Assembly (NCBI GenBank): GCA_016860845.1
Contig: BOKF01000002.1
Coordinates: forward strand, 186,001-250,000
Origin: Chloroflexota bacterium
GTDB taxonomy: Bacteria > Chloroflexota > Anaerolineae > 4572-78 > J111
Reading direction: 5' to 3'
DNA length: 64,000 nt
Within the stretch, counting starts at the first letter, position 1. The number at the start of each line of letters is the position of its first letter. Below, piece by piece: positions 9,054-17,438 of this stretch. Both the position numbers and the translations under genes were made by a program. The notes beneath the pieces are model-generated. The model was not told where the DNA came from and searched no databases. It worked only from the letters and a program-made list of their open reading frames with translations.

Positions 9054-10500
9054 TGAGGGCAACAATGTGTTCGGACCAATAGTGATGGGTTTTGGCAACG
9101 ACTGTGATCACATTTTTGATTTCGTCTTCAAGGCGAAAATCAGGGCCGGCTGGCAGAAAAAGTGTTGTGCCTTCACGCCGGACGCTGACATTTTCGACCA
9201 CAATCGCGCGCAGCAGCCACAGCGCCATCTGTTCGCTGTCACATTCGAGGCCAATCCAACCCAGTGACTGGCTACGCACGACGGGCAATCCGGTCACCAG
9301 GCGGATGCCGCGCTCCAATTCGGCCAGTACTTGTTCGTACTTCTGCGGGTTCGCCGCAACTGCGCCAGGCAGCACCGGCTCCAGCAGTTCTCCACGATGG
9401 GCGGGGCCACCGGCCAGGGCTAAATCGCAAAAGTCGGCCCAGATTTCATCCCAGGCGACCTGCCCCTCGGAGTCATATTTCAACATAGCAGCAGCCATCG
9501 GGACCGGGCTGGCTTCCTGACCCTGCTGATAGCGAGGCGGCAGGAGAGTCTCCAGGGTCTGCTCATAGCTCTGGCTGTGTGAATGGGGATGCGAGTGTGA
9601 GTGCGTGTGCGGCACCCCGCGCAGGCCGTGATGGTGATCGGACACTTGAGCCAGGCCATGCTCGTCCTCAAAGCCGGCCAGGCGGTGGCGATACTTGCAC
9701 AGGTCACAGGTCATGCTGGCCGTCCCAGCCAGCACTTCCTGGTAGCGGTAAATCACAGCCTCGATCACCTCGGGGTGTTCACTTAAGTGTTCGGCCACCA
9801 AAATTTCCACATCAGGATGAGCTGCCTGAACTGCCCGGGCCTGGTCGCCCATGCGCTGGCAAATAGCGCCGGTAAACAGCAGGTAGGGCAAGACCACCAC
9901 ACGCCGCGCGCCCAGGCGAAGGCAGCGTTCAAGCGCAGCCGGTACAGCGGGGGCGGTCAGGCTATAAAAGGCGGTCTCCACCCAGCCGTACTGCCGGCCT
10001 TCCCAGAGCAGGCGGGCAATTTTATAAACTTCGGAATTACTATCGGGGTCACGGCTGCCCCGGCCCACGACAAGCAGCGCGGTGTCGGCGGCCGGAATGT
10101 CTACCGGGCTGGCCGCGATAGCTTCTGCGGCCCGTTCGGCCAGCACGGAGATAATTTGCGGCTGCGCTCCTAGGGGAACGCCGTACTTAAACTGCACCTG
10201 GGGCCACTGGGTTTTAGCCCAATTGAGAATAGCCGGAACATCATTCTTTTGGTGTCCCGCCGGGCCTAAAAAGAGCGGCAGGGCCACTACCCGCCGTGCG
10301 CCAGCTTCGACACAGGCACGAATGCTCTCGGCAATCGGCGGGTCGGCAAATTCCAGAAAGCAAGGGTAGACAGGTAATTGCAGCTTGCCGGCCAGAGTGC
10401 CGGCAAAGTGATTGTACTCGGTGATGGCTTCGGCGTCGCGGCTGCCATGGCCAATCAGGAGTAAAGCGTCATTTTGAAAGTCTTGAGATGCAGGTGTCAC
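9046..10500 (-). CDS. cbiX: Sirohydrochlorin cobaltochelatase CbiX with MXCXXC site, His-rich linker and extra C-terminal domain
   Basis: CbiX inserts cobalt into sirohydrochlorin, which commits the operon to the early-cobalt pathway. The chain carries two chelatase repeats. The first (about 10-130) keeps both metal-site histidines, His18 in GHGSRD and His83 in AGHQKND. The second (about 140-255) has lost them (GRGSRD, GAICQRM). MTCDLC at 263-268 matches the MXCXXC iron-sulfur site reported for Bacillus megaterium CbiX, and a His-rich stretch follows at about 289-309. Residues 345-484 form an additional domain that I do not recognise. The start is GTG 10500 with AAAGG upstream. It heads the corrin gene run and lies about 150 nt after the metallophosphoesterase. 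Confidence 0.93.
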   Translation of the reverse strand: MTPASQDFQNDALLLIGHGSRDAEAITEYNHFAGTLAGKLQLPVYPCFLEFADPPIAESIRACVEAGARRVVALPLFLGPAGHQKNDVPAILNWAKTQWPQVQFKYGVPLGAQPQIISVLAERAAEAIAASPVDIPAADTALLVVGRGSRDPDSNSEVYKIARLLWEGRQYGWVETAFYSLTAPAVPAALERCLRLGARRVVVLPYLLFTGAICQRMGDQARAVQAAHPDVEILVAEHLSEHPEVIEAVIYRYQEVLAGTASMTCDLCKYRHRLAGFEDEHGLAQVSDHHHGLRGVPHTHSHSHPHSHSQSYEQTLETLLPPRYQQGQEASPVPMAAAMLKYDSEGQVAWDEIWADFCDLALAGGPAHRGELLEPVLPGAVAANPQKYEQVLAELERGIRLVTGLPVVRSQSLGWIGLECDSEQMALWLLRAIVVENVSVRREGTTLFLPAGPDFRLEDEIKNVITVVAKTHHYWSEHIVALND

Positions 10501-10540
10501 TATTTATCCTTTATTGTAACAACAAGAGGCTGGTTTTGGG

Positions 10541-10604
10541 CCGGGATTGGGGGATTAGGAGATTTTTTATAACTTGTTTTTATCCCCAAATCCCCAAATC
10601 CCGG
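10541..10604. repeat. Hairpin with repeat-word arms between the metallophosphoesterase gene and cbiX
   Basis: The arms ccgggattggggga and tccccaaatcccgg are near-perfect complements around a T-rich loop. The same word pair forms the hairpin at 45382-45446, so the two are copies of one element type. It could attenuate readthrough into cbiX. Confidence 0.65.
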
Positions 10605-10648
10605 CGAAATTCTTTAGGGTTGGCCTATAGATGGAGAGTTACCCTTTA

Positions 10649-11482
10649 TCAAATTTGGGCCATGTAAGCGTAAGCCGAGTCTTCCATGGTCATTTCGCCG
10701 GCCAGGACGCGAGCCTGGTAGAGTTCTGACCATTGGTACAGGTGCGAGCGGGCGGCGCGAAATTCATCCAAGATCAGCGGGGCCAGCGCACCGCTATCGG
10801 CTATGAAGCCTGTTTCAAAGAAATCACGTTCAGCCTGGGCGCGGTCATACTCCAGCCGGATAATTTCCGCCGACCAATAGCCGTGCTGCCACTGCACCTG
10901 GGCGTAACAGGTCCGTGTATCACCGTCAAAAGGCAAACCGACCGCCCCGGCATTGACCACCAGGGTCCCGTTAAGGCGGCGCAGCAAGGGCCAGTGGGTA
11001 TGGCCGACACAAAAAAGACTCGCCGCCGGTTCAATTTTTTGCTGTAACTCGTCATCGGGCGTTGATGGGTAAATACCATTCCGAATACCCCGCAGCGAGG
11101 CATGGGTCAGGCAAATTAAGCTACCATCCGGCCCAAGCAACTGCTGCTTAAAGGGCATTGCTGCCAGAACCGGCACTTCACTCTCAAGCTGCTGGTAAGT
11201 CCAATAGGTATTTAGATGTGTTTCAAAAACCGGACCACTGCGCGGAGCATCGGGTCTGGCCTGGCTAATTACATAATCTTCGTGATTGCCTCGAAGCGTC
11301 AGCCAGCCTGCGGCAGCTTGCTTGTTTTGCACAAAGCGCAGGCAATCCAGCGAGCGGGGCCCACGATTGACAATATCCCCGGCAACAACGACATAATCAG
11401 GCTGCCACTGCTCAAGGTGAGCCGTTACTGCTTCCAGGGCCGGGAAATTGCCGTGAACATCGGCCAGGACAGCTATTTTCAT
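10649..11482 (-). CDS. Calcineurin-like metallophosphoesterase (YfcE/ApaH-like)
   Basis: This is a binuclear-metal phosphoesterase of 277 residues. The metal-binding series is complete: DVHGN at the N-terminus, GDIVNRGP, GNHEDY, a later histidine in LTHASL and the final GHTHWPL. The fold matches the YfcE/MJ0936 phosphodiesterases and Ap4A hydrolase-like proteins, so the substrate is not determined. No signal peptide is seen, so it should act in the cytoplasm. It is the first gene after a cobalamin riboswitch and terminator and precedes cbiX by about 150 nt. It may therefore share B12 control; a role in the pathway (for example on a phosphorylated precursor) is only a guess. The annotated ATG at 11482 has AAGG directly abutting it. 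Confidence 0.88.
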   Translation of the reverse strand: MKIAVLADVHGNFPALEAVTAHLEQWQPDYVVVAGDIVNRGPRSLDCLRFVQNKQAAAGWLTLRGNHEDYVISQARPDAPRSGPVFETHLNTYWTYQQLESEVPVLAAMPFKQQLLGPDGSLICLTHASLRGIRNGIYPSTPDDELQQKIEPAASLFCVGHTHWPLLRRLNGTLVVNAGAVGLPFDGDTRTCYAQVQWQHGYWSAEIIRLEYDRAQAERDFFETGFIADSGALAPLILDEFRAARSHLYQWSELYQARVLAGEMTMEDSAYAYMAQI

Positions 11483-11514
11483 CCTTTTTCTCTAACTTCT
11501 AGCCGCGCTCAGGT

Positions 11515-11539
11515 AAAAAAAAAACCGCCAACGGGGCGG
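11515..11539 (-). terminator. Intrinsic terminator in the cobalamin-riboswitch leader
   Basis: On the minus strand a CCGCC-loop-GGCGG hairpin is followed by ten T residues, a textbook Rho-independent terminator. It lies 33 nt ahead of the metallophosphoesterase start and downstream of the cobalamin aptamer, so it can act as the expression platform. Confidence 0.85.
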
Positions 11540-11540
11540 A

Positions 11541-11568
11541 GAGCGTCTGAAATAATTATTTCACGCTC
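11541..11568 (-). promoter_or_regulatory. AT-rich hairpin just upstream of the leader terminator
   Basis: The arms gagcgt and acgctc enclose the near-palindrome tgaaataattatttca. It directly abuts the terminator hairpin and is a candidate part of the antiterminator switch. This role is inferred from position only. Confidence 0.5.
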
Positions 11569-11631
11569 GGCCTCCTGTCCGCGAAGGTAGAACACAAGCA
11601 TAGGTAAAGCTGGGTAATCGGGCTTGGTCGA

Positions 11632-11712
11632 GGGAGTAGGTAGTAAGGAGTAAGTAGTAGGGCCAATTTCCCTTACTACATACTCCTTACTCCTTACCCC
11701 TTACTCCTTACC
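11632..11712. repeat. Long hairpin of degenerate words (agtaagg/ccttact) in the riboswitch leader
   Basis: The left arm repeats gtagtaaggagtaagtagtaggg-like words and the right arm repeats ccttactccttac-like words, giving an imperfect stem of about 30 bp. It starts immediately after the conserved 3' end of the cobalamin aptamer, so it may interfere with or form part of the switch. Confidence 0.7.
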
Positions 11713-11815
11713 GTTGCGGGACAGCGCCGGACTTGCACCGGACTTCCCCCAGGCGTCAGGGTGCGCCAGATTTGGCAGCCAACAGGGACGCAACTTCACC
11801 GGCTATTTAACTGAT
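11705..11815 (-). ncRNA. Cobalamin riboswitch (upstream of the metallophosphoesterase and corrin operon)
   Basis: On the minus strand the conserved core reads GGAAGTCCGGTGCAAGTCC, then GGCGCTGTCCCGCAACGG, the B12-box of the cobalamin riboswitch. GTTGCG near the 5' side pairs with CGCAAC at the 3' side. The element follows a promoter-like sequence at 11821-11848 and precedes the terminator at 11515-11539. Known elements of this class shut off cobalamin synthesis or transport genes when adenosylcobalamin binds. The exact 5' boundary is not certain. Confidence 0.92.
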
Positions 11816-11820
11816 GGGTA

Positions 11821-11848
11821 TGAGTATGGTGAGAAAAATAAAAAAGTC
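11821..11848 (-). promoter_or_regulatory. Candidate promoter for the riboswitch-controlled transcript
   Basis: TTGACT, 16 nt and CATACT are found on the minus strand just ahead of the cobalamin aptamer. The -35 is 5/6 and the -10 is 4/6. The T-rich spacer might also contribute to ending metW transcription. Confidence 0.5.
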
Positions 11849-11866
11849 AAATCAGGCCGACACCCT

Positions 11867-12484
11867 TTACTTCAACTCAAAAATAGCTGTCGTCGCGCGC
11901 AGATTTTTGTCGCGGCGCACCGGGATCCGGTGGGGCCCCTGTAGATAAATCTCTGTCGTAATCCGGATGTTTTGCCGTGCGCAAAATTCGCCAAAATCAC
12001 GGATGGTTAGCGGCCTTGCTCGCGGGGGAACATCCCAGGGCTGGGGTAGATCAGGCGCAACCGGGATGCGCCCGGTCAGCAACAAACCCAGGCGACAACG
12101 CCAATGGCCCCAGTTGGGAAAACTGACAATAGCCCGGTTGCCCACCCGCAGCATCTCACACATAATAAAGGCGGGGTCATTCAGATAGGGCAAAGTCTGG
12201 CTTAAAATGACCGTATTAAATGACCGGTCGGGATAATCCCCCAGGCCCTCCTGGAGGTTGCCCTGGCGGACACTCAGCCCCTTGGCCACGCACGCCAGCA
12301 CCCCTTCCTCCGACAGCTCAACCCCGCGCCCGGTAATTTGATAGGTGTCCAGCAAATAACGGAGCAGTGTTCCGTCCCCGCAACCGAGATCAAGCACTTT
12401 CTCTTTGGGTTGGATAAGTTCGGCGATAGCCAGGAGGTCAGGTCGAAGGGTTAAAGTGGAGGTTTCAGTTATCGTTTTATTCAC
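11867..12484 (-). CDS. metW: Methionine biosynthesis protein MetW (SAM-dependent methyltransferase fold)
   Basis: MetW is a small methyltransferase-fold protein that works with MetX; its partner role in homoserine acylation is known from the family and its exact reaction is still debated. The SAM site is VLDLGCGDGTLLRYLLD (about 34-50). Further family marks are SFDTVILSQTLPYL-like text (here SFNTVILSQTLPYL), SFPNWGHWRCRLGLLLTGR and the PWDVPPRARPLTIRDF segment. The 205-residue length is usual. The start is GTG 12484 and the nearest AGGAG is distant, so the start is not firm. It lies 128 nt after metX, the usual order, and closes the sulfur amino-acid operon. Confidence 0.93.
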   Translation of the reverse strand: MNKTITETSTLTLRPDLLAIAELIQPKEKVLDLGCGDGTLLRYLLDTYQITGRGVELSEEGVLACVAKGLSVRQGNLQEGLGDYPDRSFNTVILSQTLPYLNDPAFIMCEMLRVGNRAIVSFPNWGHWRCRLGLLLTGRIPVAPDLPQPWDVPPRARPLTIRDFGEFCARQNIRITTEIYLQGPHRIPVRRDKNLRATTAIFELK

Positions 12485-12528
12485 AGTGATGAGTCGTCTA
12501 CTCCTGCGAGCAAAAGGTCAACAATCCA

Positions 12529-12580
12529 GACCGCCGACGACCGACCGCTGGCCGCCGTCTGCCGTCAGTGGTCGGCGGTC
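12529..12580. repeat. Hairpin of gaccgccgac/gtcggcggtc words between metX and metW
   Basis: A perfect 10-bp inverted repeat (gaccgccgac, gtcggcggtc) encloses further copies of the same words. The word family recurs at 56407-56482 and in frame inside the gene at 58221-60803 (about 59662-59697). Confidence 0.7.
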
Positions 12581-12612
12581 AAAAACTGGCAAGGTCAATT
12601 ATACTCAATGCA

Positions 12613-13812
12613 CTAGATTGTAAAATCTAAGGCAGGCGTGGGAGCAGGTATGGGTTCTCCCGGCGGTTGAATTTTGTACTCCCGCGTCACCCGTTCCAGA
12701 AAGTCGCCAATCAAGCTGGTCATTGTTTCAACTTCCAACAGAAAGGCATCGTGGCCCCAGGTTGACTTGAGGTTACAGTAGGTGACATCAGCCCCTACCG
12801 CTGTTAAGGCGCTGACCAGCTCTTTGGAGTGGTAGGTTGGATAGAGCCAATCCGAGGTAAAGGAGACGACCAGATAAGTGATGTCGGTACTTCGGGCAAA
12901 GGCGTTGGTTAAGCTGCCGTAATCGTTGCTCAGGTCAAAATAATCCATCGCCTTGGTCACGTACAGGTAGCTGTTGGCGTCGAAACGTTCGGTGAAGCGG
13001 TTGCCATTGTAGCGAAGATAGCTCTCAATCGCAAAATCGGTGGTAAAATCGTAACCAAAACGCTCGCGCTCTTGCAGCCGCCGGCCAAACTTCTGGTGCA
13101 TGGATTCTTCACTCAGGTAGGTAATGTGGCCGACCATCCGCGCCACCGCCAGGCCGGCATTGGGCCGGGCTTTATCGTAGTAGTCACCACCGTTCCAATT
13201 GGGGTCGGCATAGATGGCCTGCCGCCCCACCTCGCTGAAGGCAATCAGCATGGGCGAATGGCGGGCAGTTGTAGCCAGCGGCAGCGCCGCCCGGACCCGC
13301 TCCGGGTAGCTGACCGTCCATTGCAGCACCTGCATGCCGCCCATGCTGCCCCCGGCCAGGGCCAGCAGCTTCTCGATGCCCAGGTAATCAATCAGGTGGC
13401 GTTGAGCGCAGACCATATCGCCGACAGTCACCACCGGGAAACTCAGGCCATAAGGTTTGCCTGTAACCGGGTTGAGCGAGCTGGGGCCGGTGGACCCCTG
13501 GCAGCCACCAATCACATTGGAACAGATGACGAAGTATTTGTCGGTATCAAAAGCCTTGCCCGGCCCGATACAATCATCCCACCAGCCTGCTTTGGGGTTT
13601 TTGAATGAATGATAGCCGGCGGCATGAGCGTCGCCCGACAGGGCGTGCAGAATAAGGATGGCATTGCTGCGGTCGTTGTTGAGCCGGCCATAGGTCTCGT
13701 AAGCCAGGGTAATCGGGCCGAGGGTCTCACCGCTGTCCAGCCGCATGGGCTCTTTCTCGGCAAAAGTAAAATATTGACGTTCAACCAAACCAACTGAATG
13801 AGTTAAGTCCAT
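12613..13812 (-). CDS. metX: Homoserine O-acetyltransferase
   Basis: MetX acylates homoserine with acetyl-CoA (or succinyl-CoA in some members) to activate it for direct sulfhydrylation. It has the alpha/beta-hydrolase fold. The nucleophile is Ser156 in GGSMGG, preceded by [10 protein letters not shown] (56-65), and the family segment [13 protein letters not shown] (103-115) is present. The C-terminal HDAFLLE supplies the catalytic histidine. The length of 399 residues is normal. The acyl donor cannot be settled by eye. ATG 13812 follows a purine-rich GTAGGAAA. The gene lies between metY and metW in the order metY-metX-metW, consistent with the O-acetylhomoserine route. Confidence 0.96.
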   Translation of the reverse strand: MDLTHSVGLVERQYFTFAEKEPMRLDSGETLGPITLAYETYGRLNNDRSNAILILHALSGDAHAAGYHSFKNPKAGWWDDCIGPGKAFDTDKYFVICSNVIGGCQGSTGPSSLNPVTGKPYGLSFPVVTVGDMVCAQRHLIDYLGIEKLLALAGGSMGGMQVLQWTVSYPERVRAALPLATTARHSPMLIAFSEVGRQAIYADPNWNGGDYYDKARPNAGLAVARMVGHITYLSEESMHQKFGRRLQERERFGYDFTTDFAIESYLRYNGNRFTERFDANSYLYVTKAMDYFDLSNDYGSLTNAFARSTDITYLVVSFTSDWLYPTYHSKELVSALTAVGADVTYCNLKSTWGHDAFLLEVETMTSLIGDFLERVTREYKIQPPGEPIPAPTPALDFTI

Positions 13813-13848
13813 TTTCCTACCCCGCTAACACATGATAGCCCCTCAATC

Positions 13849-13907
13849 AATCTCGTTCCCAAACCCTGTCCTGAGCGAAGTCGAAGGATCAGTTTGGGAA
13901 CGAGATT
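13849..13907. repeat. Perfect 16-bp inverted repeat carrying a cctgagcgaagtcgaagg loop between metY and metX
   Basis: The arms aatctcgttcccaaac (13849-13864) and gtttgggaacgagatt (13892-13907) are fully complementary. The loop contains cctgagcgaagtcgaagg, a word that I recall as interspersed in many bacterial genomes. There is no T-tract, so it looks like a mobile or structural repeat and not a standard terminator. Confidence 0.8.
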
Positions 13908-13989
13908 AAATTGGCGGATACAGGTGAACCATTACGTTGTATTATGCAACTTAACTCGCCATAAGACAACTATGGCTTTCACCGGGCGC

Positions 13990-15303
<1,314 letters not shown>

Positions 15304-15329
15304 TTAATAAAATTTAATTTTAATATCTT

Positions 15330-16034
15330 TCAGATGGAAAAATCTTCGCCTACCCAAACCCCACGATCGGACGTATAGGGTACAGGCTTCAACCCATGAC
15401 CATTACTTAGACGGATTTCTAACTGTTCAACGCGGGCCATCAACGCCACCAGCGAGTCGCCGATGACATCCGGCAGCGCGCCGTGTTCCAAATCGGCCCG
15501 CGCCGATGGTAGACGCGGTTTGCTGCGCTTGACAATCTCACCCGGCACCCCAACGACGACCGATTCCGGCGGCACCGGTTTGACCACGACCGCATTAGCC
15601 CCAATCCGGCTGTTATCACCGACCATAATCGGCCCCAGAATTTTCGCTCCTGCGCCGACAACCACCCCATTGCCCAGGGTTGGATGGCGCTTGCCCTTTT
15701 GCCAACTGGTGCCGCCCAGGGTCACACCGTGATAGAGAGTCACATCAGCCCCAATTTCAGCGGTTTCGCCAATGACGACGCCCATGCCGTGGTCAATGAA
15801 GAAGCGCGGACCAAGCGTGGCCCCGGGATGGATTTCGATACCGGTCAGACTGCGCATAATTTGCGACAGCCAGCGGGCCAGCAACTTAGCCCCATGCGTC
15901 CAGAGCCAGTGGGTCAGCCGGTGGCCCCAGATAGCATGCAGGCCCGGATAGCACAGCAGCACTTCCAGCCAGGTCCGCGCCGCCGGATCGCGATCAAAGA
16001 CAGATTGAATATCGTTGCGGATGGTGTAAAACAT
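15330..16034 (-). CDS. cysE: Serine O-acetyltransferase
   Basis: It acetylates serine for cysteine synthesis. The N-terminal helical domain ([32 protein letters not shown]) is followed by a left-handed beta-helix with hexapeptide repeats ([38 protein letters not shown]). His in DHGMG and in YHGVTLGG are the catalytic positions known for the family. ATG 16034 is chosen because GGAGGT sits 7 nt upstream. The longer frame to 16109 would translate repeat-word DNA (cctcccc words at about 16050-16085) and overlap cysK. The product has 234 residues. It lies between cysK and metY. Confidence 0.94.
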   Translation of the reverse strand: MFYTIRNDIQSVFDRDPAARTWLEVLLCYPGLHAIWGHRLTHWLWTHGAKLLARWLSQIMRSLTGIEIHPGATLGPRFFIDHGMGVVIGETAEIGADVTLYHGVTLGGTSWQKGKRHPTLGNGVVVGAGAKILGPIMVGDNSRIGANAVVVKPVPPESVVVGVPGEIVKRSKPRLPSARADLEHGALPDVIGDSLVALMARVEQLEIRLSNGHGLKPVPYTSDRGVWVGEDFSI

Positions 16035-16089
16035 CTTACTGTACCTCCACCCTCCCCTAACCCCTCCCTTCGAGGGAGGGGGATAATTG

Positions 16090-17022
16090 CTAGTCGGCCA
16101 AACCGGCAAATAAAGCCGTGCTCAGGTAACGCTCGCCGAAAGAGGGAATAATGACGACAATGAGCTTGCCCTCATTTTCGGGACGGCGGGCTACTTGAAT
16201 AGCGGCCCAGGTGGCTGCGCCGGAAGAAATCCCAACCAGTAAACCTTCTTCGCGGGCCATGCGCCGGGCTATATCAAAGGCATCCTCATTCTTCACCCGG
16301 ATGACCTCGTCGTAGATTTCGGTATTGAGCACATCCGGCACAAAGCCCGCGCCAATCCCTTGAATCGGGTGCGGTCCCTTTTGTCCGCCCGAAAGGACCG
16401 GCGAAGCTTCCGGCTCAACCGCAATGGCCTGAAATGACGGCTTGCGCGCTTTGATGACTTCACCCACGCCGGTGATGGTCCCACCCGTACCGATACCCGA
16501 CACCAGGATATCTACCTTGCCGTCGGTGTCACGCCAGATTTCTTCGGCAGTAGTTTTTCGATGGATTTCAGGGTTGGCCGGGTTTTTGAACTGCTGCGGA
16601 ATAAAATAGCGCGAGTCGGCCGCGGCCATCTCTTCGGCGGTGCGAATAGCCCCGCCCATGCCCTCGCTGCCGGGGGTCAGCACCAGTTCGGCCCCATAGG
16701 CGCGCAGCAGGGCGCGCCGCTCTTTACTCATCGTCTCCGGCATGACCAGGGTGCATTTGTAGCCCCGCGCCGCACAGACAAAAGCCAGCCCAATGCCGGT
16801 GTTACCGCTGGTCGGTTCCAAAATAATGGTATCCGGCTTAATCAGCCCGGCCTTCTCAGCCGCCTCGATCATCGAGAGGCCAATCCGGTCTTTAACGCTG
16901 TGAGCCGGATTGTAAAATTCCAGCTTGGCGACGACATCGGCACCAGCGCCGGCGGTCAGTTTGCGAATCCGCACCAGGGGGGTGTTACCGACCAACTCAG
17001 TTACGTCATTTGCAATTTTCAT
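16090..17022 (-). CDS. cysK: Cysteine synthase A (O-acetylserine sulfhydrylase)
   Basis: This PLP enzyme joins O-acetylserine and sulfide to make cysteine. The PLP lysine is Lys44 in [11 protein letters not shown]. The substrate loop [10 protein letters not shown] (about 71-80), [10 protein letters not shown] and the C-terminal GISSGAA are present. The length of 310 residues is normal for CysK. AAGGA lies 5 nt upstream of ATG 17022. It is the first gene of the sulfur operon and is preceded by a promoter, a structured leader and an intrinsic terminator (17056-17322), so its expression is probably attenuated. The product of the next gene, cysE, supplies its substrate. Confidence 0.96.
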   Translation of the reverse strand: MKIANDVTELVGNTPLVRIRKLTAGAGADVVAKLEFYNPAHSVKDRIGLSMIEAAEKAGLIKPDTIILEPTSGNTGIGLAFVCAARGYKCTLVMPETMSKERRALLRAYGAELVLTPGSEGMGGAIRTAEEMAAADSRYFIPQQFKNPANPEIHRKTTAEEIWRDTDGKVDILVSGIGTGGTITGVGEVIKARKPSFQAIAVEPEASPVLSGGQKGPHPIQGIGAGFVPDVLNTEIYDEVIRVKNEDAFDIARRMAREEGLLVGISSGAATWAAIQVARRPENEGKLIVVIIPSFGERYLSTALFAGLAD

Positions 17023-17051
17023 AGTATCCTTGCTTGATCCCTTCTGATTTT

Positions 17052-17096
17052 GAAAAATAAAACAGCGTCACTGGTAAATGGCCCGGTGGCGCTGTT
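17052..17096 (-). terminator. Intrinsic terminator in the cysK leader
   Basis: On the minus strand AACAGCGCCACCGG pairs with CCAGTGACGCTGTT (14 bp, with G-U pairs) around an 8-nt loop, followed by TTTTATTTTTC. It stands about 30 nt before cysK. Placed between a strong promoter and the first gene, it is best read as an attenuator. Confidence 0.8.
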
Positions 17097-17099
17097 AAG

Positions 17100-17286
17100 C
17101 ATCCAAATGAAGCAATTTAGCCCACCCAACCGTTAATAAGCGGAGTGTGGTGGGCGTTGGTTCGCAGGTTGTTCCTGCACTAAAGAGGAGTCCACCACCT
17201 CCGCAACAGACAGGAGCAACAACACATGCTAAATTTAATGAAGAATGACTTAAACATTGAGTTCGGCCTACAGAGCAGCAAATCGG
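17100..17286 (-). ncRNA. Structured leader RNA upstream of cysK, class unknown
   Basis: The predicted transcript begins near 17286. A long stem (minus strand GCGGAGGTGGTGG with CCACCACACTCCGC, about 17138-17202) encloses a GCAGG-AACAA-CCTGC hairpin and single-stranded purine-rich segments. Downstream GGGTGGGC could pair with GCCACC of the terminator and give an antiterminator. I find neither the T-box core nor the SAM-I core. A sulfur-metabolite riboswitch or attenuator is inferred. Confidence 0.5.
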
Positions 17287-17293
17287 TTAAGGG

Positions 17294-17322
17294 AGTATAT
17301 CCAACTTCCGGCTGCTTGTCAA
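17294..17322 (-). promoter_or_regulatory. Strong sigma-70-type promoter of the cysK operon
   Basis: TTGACA (17322-17317), a 17-nt spacer and TATACT (17299-17294) are read on the minus strand. The -35 is perfect and the -10 is 5/6. It implies a leader of about 260 nt before cysK. Confidence 0.8.
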
Positions 17323-17363
17323 AAAGGTAGAATAGACGAACAGATGGGTCTATATTTTAGGTA

Positions 17364-17394
17364 GACCGCAGAGGTTTTTGAAACCTCTGCGGTC
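17364..17394. repeat. Perfect 14-bp palindrome downstream of the CDF exporter gene
   Basis: The arms gaccgcagaggttt and aaacctctgcggtc are separated by ttg. A short T-tract follows on the plus strand only, so termination of the minus-strand exporter transcript is possible but not typical. Similar accgcagaggttt palindromes are, as I recall, dispersed repeats in other genomes. Confidence 0.75.
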
Positions 17395-17438
17395 TTTTCA
17401 AAAAATTAGGACGCACCTGAATAGATCGTTTTTTCCAA

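Noticed and set aside
17138..17202. tRNA-like fold suggested by the GCGGAG stem and GGTTCG text
   Set aside because: There is no D-loop or anticodon arm of correct size and no T-loop at the right distance.
17100..17286. T-box or SAM-I riboswitch before cysK
   Set aside because: Neither the T-box antiterminator core nor the SAM-I core could be found in the leader; only general attenuator layout remains.
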